From Mesostigma viride (taxonomy: Eukaryota; Streptophyta; Mesostigmatophyceae; Mesostigmatales; Mesostigmataceae): 33,500 nucleotides of DNA. The stretch spans positions 4,941,814 to 4,975,313 of the forward strand of contig RPFO01000082.1 in assembly GCA_009746045.1 (NCBI GenBank). The letters run 5' to 3'. The first letter of the stretch is position 1, and each line of letters opens with the position of its first letter. Both the position numbers and the translations under genes were made by a program. The notes beneath the pieces are model-generated. The model was not told the origin of the DNA and did no database searches. It was given only the letters and a program-made list of their open reading frames with translations. Below are positions 9,939 to 21,060 of this stretch, piece by piece.

Positions 9939-10086
9939 TATATTCTGATCAGACACTCCGCAAAGGTGAAAACCTTTGCGTTCAGTGCCAGGCCGCGGAA
10001 AACGCGGAAAACGCGATCTGCAAATGAATCCGACCGGAATCGAACTGGGGACCTCTCGCACCAATTTTGCTGACTATAGGACGGAC
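9939..10086 (-). repeat. tRNA-related repeat, copy 2
   Basis: Identical over 148 bp to 9544-9691, 395 bp downstream in the same orientation. It abuts a LINE reverse transcriptase fragment at about 10100. The DNA between the copies (9692-9938) is not coding and shows no convincing tRNA-primer site or polypurine tract, so I do not call it a miniature LTR element. Confidence 0.65.
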
Positions 10087-10099
10087 GTCTCCGACTATA

Positions 10100-10515
10100 T
10101 AACCGTATCGAATGCCTCAAGTGGTGTAATCCACGCAGCTGATCAATAGCAATGGCAAGAGAGCCGGGGGCCCGGCCAGGCGGCCCACTTCCTCGATCAG
10201 GCGGTACGCGCGGTCATTGTGACCATAACGCTTTTGCGACCAGTTGACACGGAAGCCCATCTGGGACTCACCTAGGTGGGAATCCAGGCTGGCGCGCATG
10301 CGGTTCAGCATGGGAGACGCAAGAAGACTTTCAGCACGCAGCTGGTTGGAGGCAGACGCCGCGGTAGTTGCCGGTATTCGCGGCGAACCCCTTGCCGGCT
10401 TGTGGAGCTTGACCCGGACTGCAGCGGGATTCCAATACATCGGCGGGGGGAGGCCATCTCGTACATAATCCGGTTGCAAACGCCTCGGAGGAAAGGCTCA
10501 AGCTCAGGCATGCAT
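10100..10515 (-). pseudogene. LINE reverse transcriptase fragment, frameshifted
   Basis: On the minus strand, pieces in changing frames follow the N-terminal order of non-LTR reverse transcriptases. They are TGNYRGVCL (block 1, about 10364), LNRMRASLDSHLGESQMGFR (block 2), and LLLISCVDYT followed after a frame change by AFDTVI (block 3 with the first catalytic Asp). The copy breaks off at the tRNA-related repeat. Frame changes near 10340 and 10120 show it is dead. Confidence 0.65.
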
Positions 10516-10544
10516 CACCTCCGGTGAAATATATTGCGCGCACT

Positions 10545-10612
10545 GTGCACCACTTTTTCACGGTACGGACGGGTACCGCAAATTTTTTCGCGGCGCCAAA
10601 AAATTCGCGCCG
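10545..10612 (+). repeat. Palindromic repeat with E2F-like core, copy 1
   Basis: This shares about 67 bp with the reverse complement of 23604-23668 (GTGCACCACTTTTTCACGG, GGACGGGTACCGC). Its core is CGCAAATTTTTTCGCGGCGCCAAAAAATTCGCG. The minus strand contains TTTTTTGGCGCC, which matches the E2F consensus TTTSGCGCS. There is no coding. Confidence 0.6.
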
Positions 10613-10629
10613 GGGCCGTACGTCACCTT

Positions 10630-11693
10630 AATGCAGCATGCAAGTATAAGAGGCAGGGACCACTGCCTGCGATCTCTCAATAGCAAATTGAGGTATAAAT
10701 TTACATGCACTCGTACGATCAAGAATTACACCCGATCTTGTCTGGTGCAGGCTAGATTGGGGCATGATGCACGATTTGTCTTTTAAACATTTTTGCATAT
10801 ATTTTAAAATGAGATTACAATTGTACTTCGTGACATGCCTCTGTGCATGACACGCAAGCACTTACTCCGTGGAATGCCTCTGCGCATGGCGCGCAAGTAC
10901 TTACGCAGCCGCATGGCAGTGAAATGTCAGGCATGCGCTGTTGGTGAAAAAAACAGGCGCTGACTGTCTTATTGGTACAAACAGAAAACTGCAGACTGCG
11001 CTTGTACCGTGCACGCAAGATTGCCTACATACAAGTAGCAGACTTCTTTGTGCAGCAACTGGATTATTGCTGCACAAAGCAGGCAGGATGCTTTTAAAAA
11101 TCTAACTCCGGCTTCCAACAGCTGCACAAAGCAGCATGCTAAACTTGGATGTCTAACCACCAAGGTAAAATGACTGTATCAGCGAGGTGCCAGACATTCC
11201 CGTTTCAGGCTAGCAGATACCATCTTCTACAGGATATGTGCTCAGCAAATATTTGCAATGCCCCCCTCGCACACCCCAGGTGCCATGCACAGATTGCGAC
11301 ACATTCCAAGGGGATACCAGTTCCCACTTGCGCAGTGCCAATGCCGGCTCGTCCACACAAGAGCACATGCTTGACACTGTTCCATAACACACGGCTGCTG
11401 TGTCCATAAAAAAGCACATTACCGTACTTTGCCCCCCAAAAGTGCCTAGAATACATGCCCGAAAGACTTTGGCGCACGTCACTGATCGACTGCCACCCAG
11501 GCCTTTTCATTGGCAACCTCAAACAAGTGTCACTCGCATGGCTATTCAGCGAGAAAGTCACTTGCAGCCTAGGCCTACAAAGAACCATCCAAGACAACGG
11601 GAAGGACGCATGCAGAAGAAACAGCAAACTCAACCCCCCCCCCCCCCCCCCAAGTTTGCCGCAGTGATGTGCCTCCAACTCCAACGTCCCCAT
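10630..11693. other. Spacer with LINE 3' debris and a poly-C tract
   Basis: There is no supported gene. 10760-10902 is the 3' part of a repeat family listed separately. 11634-11651 is a run of 18 C. A minus-strand open frame (11693-11205) directly follows the TAG of the F-box/WD40-like gene in the same frame, but it contains the poly-G run and no motif, so I take it as 3' UTR and flank. Confidence 0.5.
10760..10902 (+). repeat. LINE-type 3' end, third family, copy 1
   Basis: This is similar to the reverse complement of 25001-25110 (TTTAAAC, AATGAGATTA and GCATGCCTCTGCGCATGACACGCAAGCACTTAC blocks), which there ends in a (TTAC)n tail. Here the terminal 39 bp unit is duplicated in tandem (10825-10863 and 10864-10902, with several differences). 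No coding sequence lies in this copy. Confidence 0.55.
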
Positions 11694-14600
11694 CTACGGG
11701 CACTTCATAGTGTGCATCTCCCCCCGGCCACCACCCAGCCGCCCCAGCATGCCCCGCATGCGAGGGTGCGACGTGCCCTGCGGCAGCCGCAAGCTGCCGA
11801 GCAGTCCGCCCCCGTTTCCCCGGTTCGCGAAATCCGCAACCTCCAGGTGCCCGTTCTCGTGGGCGATTGCCTGGTAGCGCCAGTTGGCGGCGAGCGCGCA
11901 CGGGCTCGTCGACGAGTTCATCGCCTCCCATGCCGCCTTGGGCGCTCGAAACACCGACCCATTCTGAAGGACGCCCATCACCTGGAGCGCGAGGCGAGGG
12001 TTCATCCCGGGGGGCGGGAGCGTGCCTAACGTTGGACCGCACACCGCCTCCCCCGCGATCGACAACCCCCGCCCCCACATCTGGTGGAACCCGGTGCTCC
12101 CCGCCTTGGCCCCCGTCGACACCGCGGTGCCCACCGTGCGGATGCCAAACATCGCCCCAAACCCTTTCTCGGGCGCCGGGCCCTTTGCGGCGCTTGCTGA
12201 GATCCCCCCCCCGACCATCGCGCTGGACGCCGCCGCGGATGCCAGAACCGGCGGCGGCAGCGTGGTCGCGGACGCGAGAGGGGGCGGCTCAGCCGTCCCG
12301 GGAACGGTCACGGTGACCCCGTGGGTCGAGAACGCGGCCACGAGGGCAAACGCGGGGCCCGCGTCACTGACCTCCCCCAGCCGCGTGGCTGCACACGTGG
12401 GCGTGACGCGCGACAGCGCCAGCGCGCCCACGTCGCCCGCCCACAGGCCCAGCGGCCGCCGCTGATTCGCGAGGTCACGGCTCGGCCGGACACGCGCGAG
12501 CGAGGAGTCGAGCTCCATGTCTCCAAACACGCCCGTGGTGCCGTTATCCGCCCCCTCCCCCGCTCCCCCTGCCCCCCCCCCTGCGTCTACCCCGCCGTCG
12601 TTCATGTCGTGGTACGTCACCTTCCAAACAAGAAGCTCGATCGCCGTTGCGTGTGGCATGCCACGCCGCACCACCGCCGCCAAGTCCCCGTTAAAAAAAC
12701 CCAAGCAACCGCTGTCCAGCTTGACGCGCACACGCGCCGCGTCACCCGTCCCGTTTGCCGTGCCCGTGTGCGAGGGCGCCGTGCTGTTCCCGCCACCGAT
12801 GTTTCCACCGCAATGACCGCCACCTCCCTGGGCTTCCCTCGCTGCCGCCCCGCCCCCAGCACCACCCTCGCCCACCCCCGCTCCCGCAATCAAGCCAGGC
12901 TCCGCACCCGCCGGGTGGCCCGGGGTTGCCCCCGCGCCACCCCCCTCGGGTGCCTCCCCCGTCGCTGCCGCCATGGTGGACATATGGTCGTTGGCCGCGG
13001 CGTCGCCAACCGCGGGCCAAGAGGCCTTGCGTTTGATGCCATGCCCTTGACCCCGGGGCAGGGGCGCCGCCAAGGGACCCGGGAGTGCGGCTTGCACGTC
13101 CACAGGCCCAATGGCCACACCACCTCCGCCCTTGCCCTCTTGCGCCAGCTGGGCGGTGTTCGTCAGAGTACTCCTATGGGCCACGTCGGCAGGCCGATGG
13201 GCCACATCCCCCGCCATAACCCCGCCCGTGGTCGCCGGCGTGGAATGCGGGGGGGGGGCCATAATCGCGCCCGGTGGGGCCAACGGTGGCGCCGACGCGA
13301 TCGCCATGATGCTGGCATTCGACCCGCCGGCGCCGCCGCCAGGACCCCCCACGGCAGAGCCGATGCCCCCCCCACCCCCTCCAAGCGCATCCGGTGTGCC
13401 CATGTTCCCCTCGGTTGCGTTGCACCCTTGACCCATGGCGGCGTTCGCGCCCCCCCCCGCGACCGGCGTGGTCGCGTGGGCCGCTCCCCCCAAACCGCCC
13501 TCCAGGGTCACATGTAGCACCTGGATGTCGGGCTCCGACATGCCCGATTTGATGTCCACGAACATGACCTCCTGCGTGCGGTCCCAGTTCGCGTACGCGA
13601 TCCGCCCATGGTCGACCGCGAGCGAGACGCTGCCGCCGCACTTCTGCCGCATGACCTTGACGCTCGCGTTGCAGTTGAGCGCGGCCAGCGCCGCCTCCTG
13701 CGACGCAAACGAGGGGTGGATAAGGTAGTACAGGTTCTGGCCGCTCTCGTAATCCCACACGAGGACGCCCGACGCGGTCGCCGCGTAGACCAGCAGGAGC
13801 TTCCCAGACACGCCATGTGTCACCGCGTGGATCGCCTCGCCCTCGCTCTCCTGTTCGCGGCTCGCGAACACGCGCACCAGATTCCCCGTCGCAATGTCCC
13901 ACAGCCGGACGCGCCCGTCACTGTGCCCGGACAAAAATAGACCCAGCTTGCCGTGCTCCGGGTCCACCGGCGCCGCGTCCCCGGCCGCCCCTCCCGCGCC
14001 GTTCCGTGCCCCCGCCGCCCCATCGCGCATCATCCCCCCCTGCCCCATCGCGGGCTTGTGGAGGATGAACCCGCCTTGGAGAAGGTCCAGCGCGGAGACC
14101 GCCGGGTTGGCCTCCGGGTTGCCCTCCGACTCGCACGAGGAACCTTCCTGGTGGGAGCTGAACTGCTGCCCGAGCGCGGGCTGATGGGCCACCACGCTCC
14201 CGACCCCCGAGCGGTCTACCATGCTCGCGTCCTCGTCCCCCGCCAAGCTGAGCACGCCGCCCGTGCTGCCCATGACTGACACAAGACCTGTATGATCCGC
14301 CCTCGCGAAAACCCTGGCCGCCGCAACCGCGACGTCGATCGCCCCTGAGGCAGGGGCCATGCCCCCTGGGGCGCCCCCGGGCCGGCCATTGTTCCCGATG
14401 CCATCCGCGCCTGCTCCACCGAGCGCGCCCCCGGGGGTGTCGTCCAGCGGGCCCCCCATCGGGAGCAGCTGGCAGCAGGTCACGGGGGACTTGCAGTTTG
14501 GTATCGTGCGCAGCAGCGTGGCGATGGTGGCGCCGTTGGACGCGCCCGAGAGGGAATTGAAGGAAGGGTGTCGTTCCCCTTCCTCACGCCCACCCCCCAC

Positions 14601-15538
14601 GAGGGACCAGACCTTGAACTGGGACTCCCAGATTGTGCCACGCACGGTGAGCAAGCGATCTCCCTCGAGGGACATGCAGGGGCAGCCAGCACTACCCACC
14701 GTGGGGCCCGCGAATGTGGTCAGAACTTGGGTCGTGTGCGGGTTGTGGGAGACCCAGCGGGACTCGATCCCGCCCCACAGCCGGAAGAAAGGGGCGCCCC
14801 CGAGGTGGCACACCGCGGGGCGGACTTGCGGGTCGATCTCGACGAGGATGCGGGCTTTGCGCTGAAAGACGGCTTCTACGGCGGCCCACCATTCCCGGCA
14901 GACCATCGATGCCCGGACCAGGTCGGCGAGCGAGAGGGAGGCGTCGGATAGGACGTTTTCCAGGCAGCGCCCGAGCCGGCTATTCCAGGCGTGGCGTTTC
15001 CGGTTTGCCAATCTATCCGAGACCGCCATCCCGCGTTTTTTCTGGGCCTCTTCTCGTTCCCTGGCCGCCTGTGCGGCGCTCCAGGATTCGGCGGCCATGC
15101 GCTCGTTTAGCTCCACGCTGCTTTTCAGGCGGGATATCTCCGAACGCAGGGCGTGGGCTCGGCTCTCCGCCTCTACCGCCCGGTTCTCGTGCTCTGCAGC
15201 TACCCGTGCCATGACAGCCAACTCCTCCTCCGCGCGGCCAAGCTGCGCCCGAAGCTCGGAGGAAGCCTGGAGAAAGATTCCATTGCGTTGACAATACAAA
15301 GGAAAGAGAGGATAAGCCCGTGATCTTTGCCATTCAAGCCAGCTGTTGCCAACCCTGCTTTTTTGCCAATGCAAGAAAATCAAGAGCTTGATGCCCAAAC
15401 GTTAACAGCGAAAAACTGCATTTTCTTGTGTCGACACATGCGCGAAAGACATACCGCCGTATTCGTAGTGTTGTTGGACTCCAAGCTCCATCTGCCCTCT
15501 CTCTTCATTGGCCCGCTTCCCACGGCTGCGGCTGCCAT
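11694..15538 (-). CDS. Coiled-coil / F-box-like / WD40-like protein, 2 exons
   Basis: Exon 1 (15455-15538) starts at an ATG and encodes 28 residues. The donor is GCG|GTATGT, the intron is 188 bp (15267-15454) and the acceptor is TTTCTCCAG|GCT. Exon 2 (15266-11694) keeps phase 0 and ends at a TAG, giving 1218 aa. Residues about 29-112 are a predicted coiled coil (heptads of Leu/Ala with Glu/Arg). About 129-165 resembles an F-box (SLSLADLVRASMVCREWWAA). About 465-540 has the clearest WD repeat (FLSGHSDGRVRLWDIATG) and a second weaker one (GVLVWDYESGQ). About 610-950 is Gly/Ala-rich and low complexity. F-box plus WD40 proteins usually act as substrate receptors of SCF ubiquitin ligases; that role is inference. 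Exon 1 is the weakest part of the model. The gene diverges from the A9-domain gene at 16676. Confidence 0.75.
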
Positions 15539-16675
15539 GTCCATCAACCTCAGAGGAAGCCGAGGCGGCTTAGGACAGGCGCGCGTGACGAACGGCGGGC
15601 CGTGGGGCGAGAACGTCGCCTACGATAACGGACCCTCTCTCTCTAAACCCACAGTAAATGTAACGGGTAAATATATACCGCTGGTCGGCAAGGCAGGCAA
15701 CGCCTTAGCTTCACGGCCACTACAACATTTTATTGAGGCCACTGTTTTGATGATTGTGTGTATGGTGTGGCGAGGTGTCAGGTGTCGCAACAATGGACCA
15801 CCTCAACAACGCATTCAGCGCGCTCGTACCGCGCCAAGCAACCAGGGCAGATGCAACTAGGCCGAACGTTGTTGTCCGTTCGTTGTAAGTGTCAGGTGCA
15901 AATATCTCGCTGCCAGGCAGAAAAACGCCCTGGAAGGCCGCGTGTCCCATCGTGCGCCCCGTGAAATGCGCGCACTGGGATCGTCACAACGTCTTTGCTT
16001 TAATTTAATAATTTTCACTAGTACTCCCCCATGCCCCCTAGGTCTTTTCGGCTATGTTGCGTTGGTTCCCGATTTTACGTGTTTGCGCATGTTAGCGTTC
16101 GAATTGGCAGTCATTTCTTTACAGACTTGCGCATACTAGGCTTTGCTATAGCAGCAGGCTTGCAAGTTGTTTCATGCTTAAGCAACCCGTGTATGTGAAC
16201 CCGCTTAGTGCGTGTTTTTTATTGGCTTCTGCGTGAAGTTAATGGGGAAATGCACACCGAGTCAGCCACTGGCTTCCCGCATTCCCTGCAATCGCATCAT
16301 GTTGAAACAACTCTAGAACTGATTGCAAGTGTTGTTGAGAAATGCACGAGGCATTTGCACCTCTGTTCAGCACCGGGCTTTCGTTTAGCGATTCGATGGG
16401 GTTGAAATGCTCCTTCTCATGATGGAGGCGTTAGCCTGACTTCTAGTAGCGGGTTCCTGTTCCCTACTTGCCTCGGGGCATACATTTTGTATCTTCAGCA
16501 AGTGCCCTATCGACATGGAATAGTTGCTTCCGCTATGGCTGCTGCTCGTCGACGATGGTGCGAACTGAAGCAACGCAAACACGGAGCGCCGGCAGGAAGG
16601 CATTGCCCCGGTGGCCATGTTGGATCACCGAACGGCTGTTCACGCCGCTCTTCCGAGCGTAGTAACAGGCGGTAA
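15539..16675. promoter_or_regulatory. Bidirectional spacer between two intact genes
   Basis: This 1.14 kb spacer separates the start codons of the divergent F-box/WD40-like and A9-domain genes, so it should hold both promoters. It is AT-richer than the exons. I see no clear TATA box at a usual distance and no repeat shared with the transposon-rich flanks. An in-frame TAA at 16673-16675 immediately before the A9 gene's ATG closes that reading frame upstream. Confidence 0.5.
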
Positions 16676-19600
16676 ATGGAGTGGGACGATGGGCAGGAGA
16701 TTCCCATTTATCTCGGAGGCGAAGATAGTGACATCCTCATCGACAGCATCTCCGAAGTGTGTGGGTCTCAGGAGTCGTTTGGAGGCTCCGAGTATGGGGA
16801 CCCCTTCGCGTTCGATTTTGGCGAGATGGAGACGGACAATGTCGTCCTCCTCGGCAGTCAACCGCTCCACCGGGGCCGGTGGCGCCAGCTCTGGTGGGAG
16901 GCGTGCTACCGCAGCAAGGTCCGGCTCTGGGCGGACATGGTCCTGGCGCAGTGGCGCCCCGTATCTTCCGTCTTCGTGACCGCTTTTCGCGCGAGCGCGC
17001 ACGCGAGGGAGACCCTCTCCGCACTGCCCGCCCAACCCCCGGGGTCCCTGATGCCCCTTCTCGTCGGCTTCCTGTTCGCGTCTGCCCCGGCTCATGCGGA
17101 CCCGCTGGCAACCGTCGACAAGGCTGAGGACGGGCTGAATGAGCACGACAACGGCCCGCGGTCGAGGGCCATCGGCAGCAACCTCCCTGCTCCGTCACCG
17201 TTGTCAGCAGTGGCGTCGCCAGCAGAAACTCCTCCCAGACGGAAGTTATTACCGGCACCCGCGCACGTGTATGTGATGTACCGCTCGTACACATCGCTCC
17301 TGTGGACGCTCGTCACGAGCGAGAAGTGGAAAGTGGGCGTGCCGTGTGCCAGTGTGACCGCCTGCGTGTCCGCCTGGAGGCACCGCGAGTTTGACCTGCT
17401 ACCGGGGCAGTATTGTGCCTGGTACGACCGCTGCTGCTTCCTCTTCGACCTCTCCCCCGAGGAATACGGGGAGGCGGTCGTGAAGCCGGCGGCGTGGCAG
17501 GGAGCGCCGGGGGGCGTGGCGTCAGGCCGGAACCACGCGCCTTTAGTGCTCCCGGGGGATTTCCAAGGGGACATCCGATGGAGCTGGCTCGACCATGCGC
17601 CCTCGGGTCATGACACCGATTTCATGTCCACGAATCATGATTCCTCCGTGAACTATCCTATGCCCATGGGCTCGGACTTAACTACGATGCCTCAGGGGGG
17701 CCACAAGGGTACCGGGCCGCATCCTACGGGCGGATCGAGCGTGCTGAGTCATCATGCACGGAGCGGTGCCAGAATCGGCGCGCCTGTAACGCTCGGTGTG
17801 GACCTGTATGGGTCGTTGGTGGAGAATCACCTGGTTGCGGTCGCAGGGACGTCCCCCCCCCACGCGTCCATCTCGTACCAATGGCACCGGCTGTACGAGG
17901 CTGACGGCAAGGACTGCACCGAGGTCATCCCTAATGCTGCCGGCCCCCGCTACGTGCTCCAGTCAGCCGACATTGGTTGCTGGATACGCGCCGTCGTGCG
18001 CATCACGCCGCTGGGCCCAGGGGGCGCCCAGGGGCCCATGTGCACATGCATGGCCATCTCGGGGGCCAAGGTGGTGGCGGACGTGAGCCTCATGCAGGCG
18101 GCGAGGGGGGATGGCTCGGTGACCAGCACGGAGGAGGACGAGGAGGAGGAGGCGAGGGAGCGTTCTGGAGGAATGGAGGAGGGAAGTGAGAGTTTCGGGG
18201 GGCAGAAGGAGGAGCAGTTCGGGGGGAGGGATGAGAGGGCAGTGCCTGCACGCTCCCAGGGTTTTATTCAGACGGGGGGGATGGTGGCGGGGGGAAGAGG
18301 GGAACCAGGGGCATTGCAGGGTTCACCTGTAGGCATGCCCATCGCAGGCTATAATCCGTCAAGCCGCAGTACCAACCCGAATATTGACCAGGGCAAGATC
18401 CCCCTGGAGAGCGTGGGAAGAGGCGACGGCGGTCGTGGGACATATGAAGGATCCGGGGATGCCGACCGGGGGCTGATGATGCACCCTGGGCCGCTCCCTG
18501 CCAGAGTGGCCAACCCCAACTGGGACGAGGACGTGGATCTGGATGATGCTTCTGGCGACGGCACGGAGGGGGACAGCTGGCTTCAAGTCGTGGGCAAGCT
18601 GGCGGTGGGGGCTGTGGTCACCGCGGCGGGTCGGGCTCCTGAGGGGGTGACCAAGTGGAAGTTCCAGGTGGGTTGACCGGTGACTGCGTGTGTGGGGGTT
18701 CTATAATAATGCGCAAACAAGGCGACTACAGACCTTTTCTTTTCCCCTGACTATGAGCTCTGGTCCCTATCATGGGCAATGTCTGCCCTCTGTACTGCCC
18801 GCAGGAGTATGTCTGGGGCTTTTGATGCAATAGGTTGGGCCTAGTATCTTTTTCTTTCATGGCCTACCGTAGTAATTGTTTGCCTAAGATAATATCTTCT
18901 CATCTATCTACCACCATCTGCATTGCCTTCCAGGAATCCACCCGGGCATCTGGATTGTAACAGGGTGTTCCCCACCTAGGGTCATCTTGTAAAAAGGGTT
19001 AGCTATGATATAGGTGCCTCTGTGCTTCCTGCCTATGACATCTATGCTTCATGTCTTTCTGTCTTCAGGGACCTCTGTGCCTGAACCGTTATCGTGTCGG
19101 TTTAAGTGGCAATGTCCATGTACAGTTGTACACAACAGTGCCACATGCACAACAGGCCATGTGAGCAAGTGCCTCGAGAACGCTTCAAGACCTATGCCTG
19201 GAGCACGGTGTGATGCATCCGTGTCCTGGGCATCCTCCATTCTTTGTGGCGGCCTTTCTGTGCATGGCCATGGCGCTTCTGCGAGCGCCAGCGTCGCAAA
19301 AACAAAAAGCAATATCAGCATTGCCAGAACAAATAGCAATAGCAGCGTGCCAGAACAAATAGCAATAGCAGCGTTGCCAGAACAAATAGCAATAGCAGCG
19401 TTGCAAGAATATATAGCAATAGCAGAGTTGCAAGAACAAGTAGTTATAGCAGCGTCACGAGACTAAATAGCAATAGCAGCGTCGCAAGAATAAATAGCAA
19501 TAGCAGCGTCGCAAGAATAAATAGCGAACAACAGGGGCAGGGTGCTGGTCCGCAGATGCCAGTAATATTGTGAGAATGCATGGGATGGATACGTGTACAG

Positions 19601-20102
19601 TATCGGGATGAGGCGGCACCTGTGCCACCTCTACTAGCGTAATGGAAGCAGCTTGGTTCCTGGAAGCAGCTTGGTTGCCCATGTTATGGTTGTTATCCAT
19701 GTCCTGTGCTCCCTTACCCATGTGTCTGCCTGCCAACTCACACGCCTGAACCCCCCGTTCACCTCCACCTTGGTGAAGCTGCCTTGTACATCCATATCTC
19801 GTGCTGCGCGTGCAGCTCATGCATGCATAAATATATTGCGTTTCTTTGGGCGTGCACGTTCCCACCTGCTCTTCAAAATGCCTGTGCTGTGAACCATCCA
19901 TGTGCAGTGGTACCGCTGTCGACTGGAAGAGAGCAGTGGCGGCATACTTTATAAGAAGATCGTGGGTGCCGTGCGCCCACGATACACGGTGGATGCCAAG
20001 GACAATGGCTGCGTTTTGCGTGTACTGGCAGCCCCTGTGCTGGCCGACGGCACACTAGGCAAGGCGGTCGCGGCGTTCTCAGGGGTCGTGGGTGGTCCAT
20101 GA
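16676..20102 (+). CDS. A9-domain (AIR9-type) protein, 2 exons, 728 aa
   Basis: Exon 1 (16676-18667, 664 codons) is preceded by an in-frame TAA, fixing the first ATG. The donor is TTCCAG|GTGGGT, the intron is 1240 bp (18668-19907), the acceptor is CATGTGCAG|TGG, and exon 2 (19908-20102) ends at a TGA. The join is phase 0 and makes KWKFQ|WYRCRLEESSGG, which rebuilds the Q-W-x-R core of an A9 domain and strongly supports the intron. Two A9-like Ig-fold repeats are visible. Residues 364-466 contain ISYQWHRLYEADGKD, AGPRYVLQSADIGCWIRAVV and a Gly-rich end. Residues 634-728 contain the equivalents WYRCR, RPRYTVDAKDNGCVLRVL. Residues 1-70 are acidic; 199-270 are Trp/Cys-rich (LLPGQYCAWYDRCCFLFDL) and unrecognised; 470-630 are low complexity. 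AIR9 proteins bind microtubules through other regions, and none of the AIR9 leucine-rich repeats is present. Confidence 0.8.
18668..19907 (+). other. Large intron of the A9-domain gene
   Basis: GTGGGT to TGTGCAG, 1240 bp, phase 0. It contains a minisatellite (about 19295-19530) and no recognisable gene. Confidence 0.75.
19295..19530. repeat. 27 bp minisatellite in the intron
   Basis: About eight copies of a 27 bp unit of the type GCCAGAACAAATAGCAATAG plus CAGCGT. The first copies are near-perfect and later ones diverge (AATATATAGC, GACTAAATAGC). Because the unit is a multiple of three it stays open as PEQIAIAAL-like peptides in one frame, but it lies inside a well-supported intron. Confidence 0.8.
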
Positions 20103-20596
20103 GCATGTCCCCGGGGAAGGTCTTCTTCGGTCATCTAAGAGCATTTTGCATTTCTTAGGAAATTTTGTGCTCGTTGCACATTGACCTCGCGCCTCGGAAG
20201 GATGTCCACACAGGCTAGCCACAGATCGGGCGAGCTGATCCATTCATCAAGCGCGTGCTTTCATCATGTGGCTGGCATAGAATATTTCGAGAATGTGGCT
20301 ATCGATGGCTGCCTTACTGCACCCGCTATGCTTTTGCTATGTCGAAGCTTTATTGTACCCACAATAGTTGCTAGACTCTTCCAGGGGGCAGTTGAATTTA
20401 ACATGTGGCCTGCCTTTCAAGGCAACGAGAGAAGGGGGGGGGCGGGGGGGGGGGGGGGTGTCCCATGCCCCCTTCTTGCTGTGCATCAAACAGGGATGAA
20501 AGGTACCTACTCAAAAGTTGATCCCCCGTGACTTTCCCAACGGAGGCGCGTGAATGAAAGAATGACTGAATGAATGAATGAATGACAGGAGCCTAT
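20103..20596. other. 3' flank with G-run and GAAT microsatellite
   Basis: There is no gene. 20431-20459 is a G-rich run broken by one C. 20560-20585 is a (TGAA)n microsatellite directly before the SINE-like repeat, possibly left by an earlier retroelement tail. Confidence 0.5.
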
Positions 20597-20717
20597 ATCA
20601 AGGAGACAACCAGCGCAGGCCAGAAATCGGGAGAATCCGGACCATGGTAGCTCGAGCCTGCCGTTATCTTGTCCGCGTGTTCGAGTCGTTCAGGATGATG
20701 AAGATGAATGGTGATGG
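20597..20717 (+). repeat. SINE-like repeat, copy A
   Basis: About 120 bp, nearly identical to 25505-25624. It contains GTAGCTCGAGCCTG (A-box-like) and GTGTTCGAGTC (B-box-like) about 35 bases apart, the spacing of a tRNA-type pol III promoter, and ends in a purine-rich GATGATGAAGATGAATGG tail. A partial copy is at 9437. Confidence 0.6.
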
Positions 20718-21060
20718 AAGTGTGTATCCTTGTGCATTGAAATTATGGCTGGCTTACGTGTAGAGCGACTAGATGACCTAGACGGTGGGGCCGGAAACCC
20801 TATATGTAGGAGCCTATATGTAGGGAGGGCGCGCATCTCCCGCCACGGCCGCAATATCGTTTCAATCAGCTGTTGCACTGCCCCACAGAGAACTATGTCA
20901 TGGTTTGATTGTTAGAATCGTAGGCATTTTCAAATGAATTCGATGAAGGGTTTTCTGCTCCACGCTCCCCGATGGGACTGGTATTGTACTTAATTATTAA
21001 TTAAGCGCCTAGAGCCAAACTTTAGCTCGATCCACTTTATCGATCCATTTTCCTGCCATT
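20718..21060. other. Spacer with a short direct duplication
   Basis: No gene is seen. CCTATATGTAGG is repeated in direct orientation near 20800-20825, and an AATTATTAATTAA tract lies near 20990. Confidence 0.45.

Noticed and set aside
9544-10086. TRIM (miniature LTR element) formed by the two 148 bp repeats
   Set aside because: The repeats do not start TG and end CA in either orientation, and no primer-binding site or polypurine tract is next to them.
11205-11696. Reassigned TAG codon extending the F-box/WD40-like protein by 162 residues
   Set aside because: The extension is low complexity (poly-Gly from the G18 run) and lacks motifs. TAG at 7055 in another gene is the only other hint, and that gene also has frameshifts, so the standard code is the simpler reading.
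12321-13517. 398-codon plus-strand frame opposite the F-box/WD40-like gene
   Set aside because: Shadow frame of a GC-rich gene: Arg/His/Pro/Gly-rich composition, no domain, while the minus strand has WD-repeat and coiled-coil content.
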